A DNA stretch of 11,108 bases from Cyclostephanos tholiformis (Eukaryota; Bacillariophyta; Thalassiosirophyceae; Thalassiosirales; Thalassiosiraceae), in contig JALLPB010001119.1 in the NCBI GenBank assembly GCA_036939975.1, positions 1 through 11,108 of the forward strand. The letters run 5' to 3'. The position numbers were made by a program, and so were the translations under genes. Within the stretch, counting starts at the first letter, position 1. The number at the start of each line of letters is the position of its first letter. Below are positions 1 to 6,071 of the stretch, piece after piece. A model generated the notes under the pieces. The model worked only from the letters and a program-made list of their open reading frames with translations. It was not told where the DNA came from and did no database searches.

Positions 1-258
1 ATGAGGGAAGCTCATTCTGTTTTGGGGCTTGACAGCACCATGCTCTGCTGATTGTCGGGTTAGTAGTAGCATTTAAGCAGCGCCCACTCCCCTCCCTATA
101 ACCAATGGACGACTTTTTGAGTCAGAGGGGAGCCTGGGTCGCACAGGACTAACCCAGGCAAGTTTCTGGCACCACACCAACACCTCCCCCACATCTAGTA
201 CTGTTTAATGTAGTAGTAGGTGGGGATTGGCATCCAGCAGAGCAATGTAGTGCAGTCG
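1..258. repeat. Direct repeat, copy 1 (329-bp period)
   Basis: This block recurs almost unchanged at 330-592, in the same orientation. It starts at the window edge, so the array may continue to the left. Both copies carry the same landmarks in order: GCACCATGCTCTGCTGATTG, GTTAGTAGTAGCATTTAAGC, CCAATGGAC, GAGCCTGGGTCGCAC and GTAGTGCAGTCG. Copies differ by scattered substitutions and small indels. No reading frame is kept in both copies: a minus-strand frame open in copy 2 is stopped in copy 1. I therefore read it as a noncoding segmental or minisatellite-type duplication, not a gene. Confidence 0.93.
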
Positions 259-329
259 AGTCGAGCAAGAGTCGAGATCAAGTTGGAGACTTGATTGGGA
301 CGATGGACAGGCGGCGACGTGGACACGGA

Positions 330-592
330 ATGAGGGAAGCTCATTCCGTTTCGGGGCTCAACAGCACCATGCTCTGCTGATTGTTGGGTTAGTAGTAGCA
401 TTTAAGCAGCGCCCACTCCCCTCCCTTTAACCAATGGACAACTTTTCGAGTCAGAGGGGAGCCTGGGTCGCACGGGACTAACCCTGGCAAGTTTCTGGCA
501 CCACACCAAACACACCCCCCCGCACCTAATACTGTTTTTCTGGGTAGTAGTAGGTGGGGGCTGGCATCCAGCAAAGCAATGTAGTGCAGTCG
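330..592. repeat. Direct repeat, copy 2
   Basis: Second copy of the 1-258 block. It is separated from copy 1 by a unique 71-bp linker (259-329) rich in GTCGAG. It ends at 592, about 120 bp upstream of the start codon of the THOC7-like gene. The promoter of that gene therefore probably lies within or directly beside this copy. Copy 2 has a longer C-tract near 520 and a small insertion near 540 relative to copy 1. Confidence 0.93.
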
Positions 593-606
593 CCTTGGTC
601 CCATAC

Positions 607-635
607 TACCTACTTCTTCTCGAGGTAAGTAGGTA
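607..635. promoter_or_regulatory. Inverted repeat upstream of THOC7-like gene
   Basis: TACCTACTT (607-615) and AAGTAGGTA (627-635) form a perfect 9-bp inverted repeat around an 11-base loop. A second odd palindrome, CGTAAATTTTACG, lies at 648-660. Either could be a dyad protein-binding site or an RNA hairpin in the 5' leader. The 3' arm overlaps a GTAAGT donor-like motif at 625-630, so a hairpin here would mask that splice site. Function is inferred from position only. Confidence 0.35.
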
Positions 636-702
636 AATACGACGTACCGTAAATTTTACGTAAGTAGGACAAGCACACCTTTTTTGCAAGTGTTGTTCAC
701 AG
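625..702 (+). other. Candidate 5'-UTR intron of THOC7-like gene
   Basis: GAG|GTAAGT at 625 is a strong donor consensus, and TTGTTCACAG ending at 702 is a good acceptor preceded by a pyrimidine stretch (CACCTTTTTT near 676-685). The 78-nt length suits short protist introns. Splicing would place the junction a few bases upstream of the ATG. No clear CTNAC branch point is visible, so this is tentative. Confidence 0.3.
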
Positions 703-712
703 TTCATGACTC

Positions 713-1627
713 ATGACCATGACCCTGTCCCACGAGACCCTACGCGAGCGCATCCTGACTGGCGGCGGCGGATCCGTCACCGCTCGCGGATCCCTCTCGA
801 AGGTCGCGAGCCGTTACGCTGAGTTCCTTAACTCCCTTCTCCCCCGCGACGACGACAGTGGAAGCGGCGGGGGGGCGGGGGCGAGGGGAGGCCCCCCGGC
901 AGCGGCGGTCGAGGCGGCGCGTGCCCTCGAGACAGAACTTCGACTACACGACCTCGAAGTGCGCAAGTCGGCATTGTCGTACCGTGCGCATGAGGCCAAT
1001 TCCTCCCGATGCGCGTCCGCGGTATCCTCGTTGGAAGGCGAATTGTCGTCCATGAAGGATGACGTCGAGCGGCTCAGGATGGAATTGGTACGCGAGAGGG
1101 CCACGCGACGCAGGCGAGAGGAGTACGATGCCCTCGCAAGGATTGGAAATTCATCGGGGAGAGATGATCGAGGGGATCACCACCCGAGCAACGGGGGGGG
1201 GTCATCGTCTTCCTTGCCACCCCCCGCGAGAACGACGAAAATCGAGCTCGAGAACGTGAGTCGAGAGATGGCGAAAGTCGAGGGGGAGGTGGCACGGGCG
1301 AGGTGGGAACTGACCGTGAGGGAGAAGCAGATTCGCGTCGTAATGGCGAGCCTGGCCGATCTTGGCGCCGCGCTGGGGGAGGAGGAGACGAGGAAGAGAA
1401 CGACAACGATGGTAGGTAGTTTGGGTGGTAACGACGATGACGATGCCTGTGATGAGAAGGGGGCGGGCGCTTCATCATCGTTGTCTTCTTCGACGATGAC
1501 GAAGACGGCACGAACGGGAAACAAAAGGAAAAGAGCCTTTGATGATAGAGGAGGTGCCGCTACCGACAATGGCGACGATCTTCAAGAAGATAAATGTCGT
1601 CAGGAAGATAATTGTGGAGCTATTTAA
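713..1627 (+). CDS. THOC7: THO complex subunit 7-like protein (THOC7/Mft1 family)
   Basis: Single-exon frame of 304 residues. THOC7 is a coiled-coil subunit of the nuclear THO complex, which couples transcription to mRNP packaging and export. The key signature is RRRREEYDALARI (residues 132-144), matching the basic-(R/Q)-EYDALA motif of THOC7 proteins. The N-terminal ETLRERILTG (8-17) and the later REKQIRVVMASLADL (203-217), where the family has a similar RRKQF..LL stretch, are also in family order. Predicted coiled coil spans roughly 65-140 and 175-225. The protein is about 100 residues longer than animal homologues because of low-complexity inserts: Gly/Ala-rich 47-66, Asn/Gly/Ser-rich 146-168 splitting the coiled coil, and an Asp/Ser/Thr tail (240-304) with a KRKR nuclear-signal candidate at 271-274. 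The start at 713 could equally be the in-frame ATG at 719. An out-of-frame ATG at 706 opens a 38-codon frame overlapping the start. Codons are GC-rich, unlike the rest of the window. Confidence 0.75.
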   Translation: MTMTLSHETLRERILTGGGGSVTARGSLSKVASRYAEFLNSLLPRDDDSGSGGGAGARGGPPAAAVEAARALETELRLHDLEVRKSALSYRAHEANSSRCASAVSSLEGELSSMKDDVERLRMELVRERATRRRREEYDALARIGNSSGRDDRGDHHPSNGGGSSSSLPPPARTTKIELENVSREMAKVEGEVARARWELTVREKQIRVVMASLADLGAALGEEETRKRTTTMVGSLGGNDDDDACDEKGAGASSSLSSSTMTKTARTGNKRKRAFDDRGGAATDNGDDLQEDKCRQEDNCGAI

Positions 1628-1658
1628 TGAAATACTGGTGGAAAATTGCACACGCAAA

Positions 1659-1664
1659 AATAAA
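1659..1664 (+). promoter_or_regulatory. Poly(A) signal AATAAA
   Basis: A canonical AATAAA begins 32 bases after the THOC7-like stop codon (TAA, 1625-1627). Position and sequence fit a eukaryotic cleavage and polyadenylation signal for this gene and imply a very short 3' UTR. Confidence 0.55.
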
Positions 1665-1983
1665 TATTGTATGGCACTAATTAAACCTAAGTCTATCAAA
1701 CAAATGAGTTAACACACAATGTTTCCAAGTCTTGATCTGTTTATGAAATGGACTGGTGTGGCGGTTCATTTTGTTTCCTCTTCTTTCCATTTGCCACCAA
1801 TTGGCTGGCAGGTATCGTGAACGAAGCTGGGTTGTAGAGGCTTATCCACCATTTCTTTCTTGTACCATAGCTGATTTAGCTACTATATCAACACCCCCAA
1901 CCATATATTCCTACATTGAAACATTTTCATTTCTCACAATTTTCATGTAAGAAACAATTATACTTCATACCCATCAGAACCAA
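1665..1983. other. AT-rich spacer, no gene seen
   Basis: The stretch between the THOC7-like poly(A) signal and the first module copy is AT-rich and holds no reading frame with recognisable protein character on either strand. The only longish open stretch (1756-1950) has the composition of random translation. I see no repeat or hairpin of note. Confidence 0.6.
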
Positions 1984-2340
1984 TTCAGATGGTGCAACTA
2001 TCTACATTTAACACCTGTTTTTTTTAGGTATTTATTTTAACTTTGTCTAAACTACAATACTACGATACTTACCAGCACAAAACACGATACTCGATTACCT
2101 TCCTGAAAACATGGCAACCATGGCGACCCCAACCCATGTCCGAAATCAAGCTGAATCTCAATTTCAATGAAGACAAGGGTGGCATCGGCAAATAAAGTAT
2201 TGCCGGATAGCTAAGGTTAGTGCTTGTCATTTTGATTCAGCGATGCAGAAAAAGCATGAGAATTAGCTTTAAAAAAACACCTTAAGACCACGGTTGTGCT
2301 GTGCCTCCTGTAGAAAGTAGGCAATAAAATAAAGAAATAG
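1984..2340 (-). repeat. Degenerate ~360-bp module, copy 1 (with splice-like signals)
   Basis: Direct repeat partner of 4224-4595. Shared blocks in order on the plus strand: TTCAGATGG, CTACAATACTACGATACTTAC, CATGGCAACCATGG, GCCGGATAGCT(A/G)(A/G)GGTTAGTGC and CAATAAAA. Read on the minus strand, copy 1 holds an acceptor CTACAG (ending 2308), a donor-like AAG|GTGTTT (at 2280), branch-point-like CACTAAC followed by CTTAG (ending 2211), and donor CTG|GTAAGTATCG (at 2072). The equivalents are present in copy 2. A long terminal repeat is possible, but I see no TG..CA ends, primer-binding site or polypurine tract. A duplicated spliced gene tail is the alternative I favour slightly. Confidence 0.75.
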
Positions 2341-2704
2341 GTAGTAATACCTATAAAAATTACATCACCATGTTGCAACGATCAATATCAATCACACGAC
2401 ATATAGCATTCGGACTCACCTTAAAAATTAGGAATCTGCCATGAGCTTCCTCCCCATCTGCATCCTGTACTAAAGGTTTGGCTTCAGCTGGAGTGTATTT
2501 CCCTTTAGCATACCCATTATCCAAGCCGAGTGTCTCAATGACTTGTTTGATCAATCCAGTCTGCTTCATCTCCAGTAAGCCAGTTGATGCATCGTGATCC
2601 AGGGTTACTCCCAGGAAACCTGCAGCGTCGTCTTCTTTCTCAAGGTTGACACCTAACTCACACAGCACCATAGCGACCCGATTAATCCATGGTATCTTGG
2701 TCAT
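1985..2704 (-). CDS. Speculative spliced gene with copia-RT first exon
   Basis: Model on the minus strand: exon 1 2704-2420 (95 codons, ATG first), exon 2 2307-2281 (9 codons, EAQHNRGLK), exon 3 2210-2073 (46 codons), exon 4 2014-1985 (10 codons including TGA). Introns are 112, 70 and 58 nt, begin GTGAGT, GTGTTT and GTAAGT, and end CTACAG, CTTAG and AACAG. Every exon is a multiple of three and the joined frame of 159 residues is open. Exon 1 is a reverse-transcriptase fragment. Exons 2-4 fall in the duplicated module and match no family I know. The TAA directly upstream of the ATG shows the fragment is no longer part of a polyprotein. The second module copy has a stop in the exon-2 frame, so coding is not conserved there. 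It may be chance or a decayed element. Confidence 0.3.
2420..2704 (-). pseudogene. Ty1/copia reverse transcriptase fragment
   Basis: About 95 residues matching the C-terminal part of the copia reverse transcriptase (RVT_2). The acidic EKEDDAAGFLGVTLDHD corresponds to the family's 'E.D...FLG..v.r' stretch. MKQTGLIKQVIETLGLDNG corresponds to the 'l.Q..lI..vl..lGl.d' helix, and YTPAEAKPLVQDADGE to the 'TPA...L..D.dGe' linker. In a live element the polyprotein continues past HGRF with a conserved block before RNase H. Here that block is missing and the sequence runs into a GTGAGT donor-like site. There is no catalytic YVDD box, integrase or RNase H nearby. It is a truncated relic, about 95 of the more than 1,300 residues usual for a copia polyprotein. 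Similarity is judged by eye. Confidence 0.75.
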
Positions 2705-3129
2705 GTTTTACTTTTTTGGTTGTGAGTTGTGTGTTTTTTGGTGTGTGATGGCGGTTGATTGTTGAGAGTCCACCATTGGTCTCAGCTGATTCAAATAGAA
2801 ACCCTACATACGTAGAGTTTGGTATAAAATATAGACTCTAATTATGTTATTTAAAAATCACTCCTACATATGTAGGGTTTTTGTATTAAAAAAAGATTGT
2901 ATCTTCCTCATGGAAAAATTGTATGTTGAACCTAATAGTTTTATTTTTTTCAGGTGTTGCAATTCATAGCATGTGGGATTTTTGTCTGGGACGTAAAAAG
3001 TTATCCCAAAATAGAAATTTTCAATACTTATAGGTAATAAATCAAGATAAGAAGAAGAAAATGACAATTTAAGTCCAAGTTAAGGCTCATATGCCCCATC
3101 TACCACCATTTTAAGGAAATAAGGGGCAT
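2705..3129. other. AT-rich spacer holding one MITE-like repeat
   Basis: Between the reverse-transcriptase relic and the tandem repeats the DNA is AT-rich with T runs and no convincing coding frame. A T/G-rich stretch (2705-2760) lies just upstream of the relic's ATG. The one structured item is the 82-bp inverted-repeat unit at 2799-2880, listed separately. Confidence 0.55.
2799..2880. mobile_element. 82-bp MITE-like element with palindromic ends
   Basis: AAACCCTACATACGTAG (2799-2815) and CTACATATGTAGGGTTT (2864-2880) are inverted repeats with 16 of 17 positions matching. Each arm also contains its own palindrome (CTACATATGTAG at the right, one mismatch at the left), so each end can fold alone. 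The interior is AT-rich and noncoding. This layout resembles a very short non-autonomous DNA element or a hairpin. No clear target-site duplication is visible in the flanks, so mobility is not shown. Confidence 0.45.
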
Positions 3130-3971
3130 CGTTCTGCTCCTGATAATGATGCAGTGGTGTCAATGCCCCCGGATGACAATGGTGGAACTACCCTCCATTT
3201 TTCAAAGAAACTATCTAGCCAACTGCCCCACTGATCCCGCCAGTACCATGACTTGACTGGCTGGCGGTTAATGCAGCAATGACAACACCCCCGGACAACA
3301 TGGTGGAACTACCCTCCACATTTGCAGAGAAACTGTCAAGCTGACTGCCCCACTTATGCTTCCAGTGTCATATTTTGATTGGCCGGCAGTTGCTGAGGCA
3401 ATGATGCCCCCAGATGATGATGCTGGAACTACACTGTCCTGCTTATGTTTCCAGTGCAATGATTTAATTGGCCAGCAGTTGCTGAGGTGACGATGCCCCC
3501 AGATGACAATGCTGAAACTATACTGGTCATTTATGAAGAAACTGTCAAGCCGACTGTCCCGCTTAATTTTCCAGTGCCACGATTTGATTGGCCGGTAGTT
3601 GATGAGGTGATGATACCCCCAGATGATGATGGTGGAACTACCCTCCACATTTGCAAAGAAAATGTAGAACTGACTGCCCCGGTGCCCTACTTAGGTGTCT
3701 AGTGCCTCAATTTGTTTGGCCAGCAGTTGATGCAGCAGTGTCAATGCCCCAAAATGGCAATGCTACCATTGATCTGTCTGTTCTTAATTGGTCTGCAGTT
3801 GATGCAGCAGTGACAATGCTCCCAGATAATGATAGTGGAACTATAATCTGCTGTCATGATGAAGCAGTGGTGCCGACTTCCCCACTGATCCCACCAGAAT
3901 CAAGTCTCGATCGGTCAGAAGTTGATGTAGCAGCAACATCTATGGCCCCGGTCATGGAGGGCAATGCTTAA
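3130..3971 (+). repeat. Tandem ~120-bp repeats encoding a degenerate 40-residue unit
   Basis: Units begin at the ATG/ACN-CCC motif at 3163, 3284, 3404, 3493, 3613, 3744, 3816 and 3942 (partial). Most spacings are 120-131 bp, with two shortened units (89 and 72 bp). The plus-strand unit reads roughly MPPDD(N/D)xGTTLHICKE, then TVKLTAPL, then PVPxFDWPAVDEA, about 40 residues. Open runs cover 3487-3702 and 3651-3971, and frameshifts break the rest. A 28-base core around GGTGGAACTACCCTCCACAT is nearly identical between distant units. I do not recognise the repeat. It could be a decayed repeat-protein gene or a noncoding minisatellite. The minus strand is also open across 3268-3648, so the coding strand is not certain. 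Confidence 0.85.
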
Positions 3972-4223
3972 TCTCTTTTCCTTTCATCAAAAGCTCCCAG
4001 CAAGTTGATATTGATGGGGCATCAAATATCGTACTGCCATGCCCTGGTAGTTAGGTCATTTAACAAATAGAAGAGGGGGATAATGAATTTTTCTCAATGT
4101 ATTAGCTGGACTTATTAAGAGCAAAAACCTCATTTTAATATGAATTCCTAGCTATGTAGAGGGTGAGAAATGAAAATTAGGATACCAGTGCCTATCTATG
4201 CAAATTACTAAATCATTGTTGTT
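3972..4223. other. Spacer after the repeat array, no gene seen
   Basis: Mostly AT-rich. One short frame at 3992-4054 ends in a stop (SSQQVDIDGASNIVLPCPGS) and could be the tail of the repeat protein in a shifted frame, but nothing independent supports it. Confidence 0.4.
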
Positions 4224-4595
4224 TTCAGATGGGTGAGACTACTCAACACTTAACAGTTTTTTTTATTTTCATAAGTATTTATAATTTTTGCTAAGATACT
4301 ACAATACTTACTGCAAAACTACCATGTATCGATCACTTATGGCACAGCTAATACCTAAGTACCTTCCCCAAAACATGGTGACCATGGCAACCCTCCCCCC
4401 CCAGCCAAAACCAAGCCAAAACTAGATGAAAATTTAATCATCATAGAAAAAAAATATCGCCGGATAGCTGGGGTTAGTGCACGTCATTAAGATGCAGTGG
4501 CCACAAAAATGCACAAGAATTACCTTTAAAAAACTCACCTTTAGTCAGCAAGCGCGCTGTGCTGCCACCTATAGAAAATAGTCAATAAAAAATAG
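4224..4595 (-). repeat. Degenerate ~370-bp module, copy 2
   Basis: Partner of 1984-2340. On the minus strand it carries acceptor CTATAG (ending 4569), a 30-nt block, donor AAG|GTGAGT (at 4538), a 71-nt gap with CACTAAC then CCCAG (ending 4468), and GTAAGTATTGTAGTAT near the far end. The corresponding gap in copy 1 is 70 nt. The block between the acceptor and donor has a stop in the frame used in copy 1, and no reverse-transcriptase sequence lies next to it. CATGGTGACCATGGCAACC at 4374-4392 contains a dyad fitting the RFX X-box consensus (GTNRCC-N2-RGYAAC), less well kept in copy 1. Confidence 0.75.
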
Positions 4596-5820
4596 TTAGT
4601 TAGACAAAAAAATACATTTGAAAAAGCCAGACAGACTGCAAAGGAACAACCAGAAACTTGTTCCTTTTTTGGAGGAAAGAGATTTTTGCTAGCAAAAAGT
4701 AAAAAGCACTAACAAAGTCTTCATCCTTGGCTCAATCCAAAATGATGATATGGACAACATCATCACGCATGTTTGGGATTAAAATGCCATTGAGAAATGC
4801 ATGTCCCCAATTTCAAGGAATCTTGGTAATGTCACATCATCAAATTTTGCAATCTGCAACTCAAATGGGGAAGACAATGATGATAATGGTGGCAATGATG
4901 ATGATATGGTCAGCGACGGCGCAGAAGCATAGTTGTCATCGTGCCACCCATTGTCACTGCCAGGATAGGGGGGGGATAATAGACATGACTGTGGGGGTGG
5001 TATTGGTGAGGAGGGGCGGTGGGAGGATCATTGTGATGCACATCAATGATGTCAAGACAGAAGCCGCAACTACGGCAATGATGCCAACACAGTTATTGTT
5101 GCTATTGCTTTGGATGATAATGCATGACCTATCAATCATTGTATGATACATCTTTCCTCTGGACGTGATCAATATTACGACAATGGTGCATGTGAGACCA
5201 TGGTGCAATGATGAGAGAGGGGGGGAATGAGGATGACTGCGATGATACAAAACCCCACCCTCCCCCCTCCTCCTCTATGCACCATCGCATTGAGTTGGTG
5301 GTGGTGGCTTGTCAAATGATGGTTGATGGACTAGAGTGAGACAAGGTGAGGGTGGTGCAGTGAATCATGGTCCCTTTTTTGTCTTCTTCATTGATCATAT
5401 GGACATGATGTGACAATGCTACCTCGGAGATGCGTTTGTCATTGATGTGGCCACGATGAATGCAAATCATCATCCCTTGTCAGTTCATCACAATTGGATT
5501 TCATTGGCCCCTGCCAGCGGCAATGCACGCTATGCATTTTGCTGCCTTGTTCATGGGACATTGTCAATTAATCATGCTAATAACAATCAGGCCAATGTTT
5601 TTATGAATGAACTGCATCAGATAATATGTAAAATTTTTGCACCCCTCAGAAAGCATACCAATTCTCTGCTTGCCAGCAGATTGGGTTGCAACTACCGGCA
5701 CCAAGGGGGCAATGTCCAGCAATGGGAACAAGGCCAACCTAGAAGGGTTTGGATGTTGGTCCTATCTCCAACCCAACTATAATGACCAGGTAATATTGTA
5801 CCCGCCAAAAGAAGGGAACT
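4596..5820. other. Low-complexity region with decayed reading frames
   Basis: No intact gene. From 4741 to about 5209 one plus-strand frame reads like coding sequence with several stops: DDMDNIITHVWD, then SNGEDNDDNGGNDDDM, then later Gly/Glu/Asp-rich pieces, with GAT/AAT codon runs. From 5411 to 5779 a second frame is open (contains GDAFVIDVATMNAN), and a third at 5637-5819 contains CLPADWVATTGTKGAMSSNG. None matches a family I know. GATGAT, GGTGGT and G-run simple repeats dominate 4870-5350. I read this as remnants of one or more old genes or elements, not as functional genes. Confidence 0.45.
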
Positions 5821-5821
5821 G

Positions 5822-6011
5822 ATTTCTGGCAGGAAAGAGCACAAAATCATCATTTCTGGCAGGAGAGGCCAAAAAATGACCAGGAAACAGAAGGAATGAG
5901 AGGTACATGAAATGGAACTTCCTTTTTTGGGGGGGGTTCAAAAAAAGGAATACTGAAAAGGAATCCCATCAAAAAGGAACATGAAAAGGAACTTCATGCA
6001 GGATTTCTTTT
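5822..6011. repeat. Short direct repeats flanking the MULE left end
   Basis: ATTTCTGGCAGG occurs at 5822-5833 and 5852-5863 (30-bp period). Four irregular AAAAGGAA copies follow near 5943, 5956, 5972 and 5984. At 5921-5948 a CCTTTTTTG arm and a CAAAAAAAGG arm flank a G-run. The TTCCTTTTTTGG core also appears near 4660 and, with one fewer T, just outside the right MULE end near 10341. These may be outer, more diverged parts of the element ends or a local simple-sequence family. Confidence 0.5.
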
Positions 6012-6071
6012 GGGAAAATAGGCCAAAACTACTCACCTGGCGGCGATGTAATTTTTGATCCCAAGACAGGC
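6012..6071. repeat. MULE left terminal inverted repeat
   Basis: The reverse complement matches 10280-10339 at 56 of 60 positions with no gaps. The outer end is GGGAAAATAG. Weaker inverted similarity continues inward (for example CTATTCCAAAGC against TATTCTAAAGC, and CTCATGCA with nearby TTGCACT), so the true TIR may be 100-200 bp. It contains CAG|GTGAGT on the minus strand, pointing out of the element. Confidence 0.93.

Noticed and set aside
195..604. Minus-strand frames of ~70 codons across the direct repeats
   Set aside because: The frame open in one copy is stopped in the other, and no protein features are seen, so they are not conserved between the copies.
814..1569. Long open frames on the minus strand and in other frames over the THOC7-like gene
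   Set aside because: They are rich in Ser/Pro/Arg as expected from antisense of a GC-rich gene with Asp/Gly/Arg codons, and no domain is visible. The plus-strand frame carries the THOC7 signature.
2360..2419. Continuation of the RT fragment through SPNAICRVIDIDRCNM as the conserved 'RPDIA.AV' block
   Set aside because: Only a few residues agree, and the segment starts exactly at a GTGAGT donor, so it is more likely intron or chance.
3268..3648. 126-codon minus-strand frame across the 120-bp repeats
   Set aside because: It is open mainly because the repeat unit is a multiple of three. The plus-strand unit has a more protein-like pattern, though the strand remains uncertain.
1984..4595. Direct module pair as LTRs of one copia element containing the RT relic
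   Set aside because: Not excluded, but there are no TG..CA ends, no primer-binding site or polypurine tract and no integrase or RNase H between them, and the 1.9-kb interior is mostly unrelated repeats.
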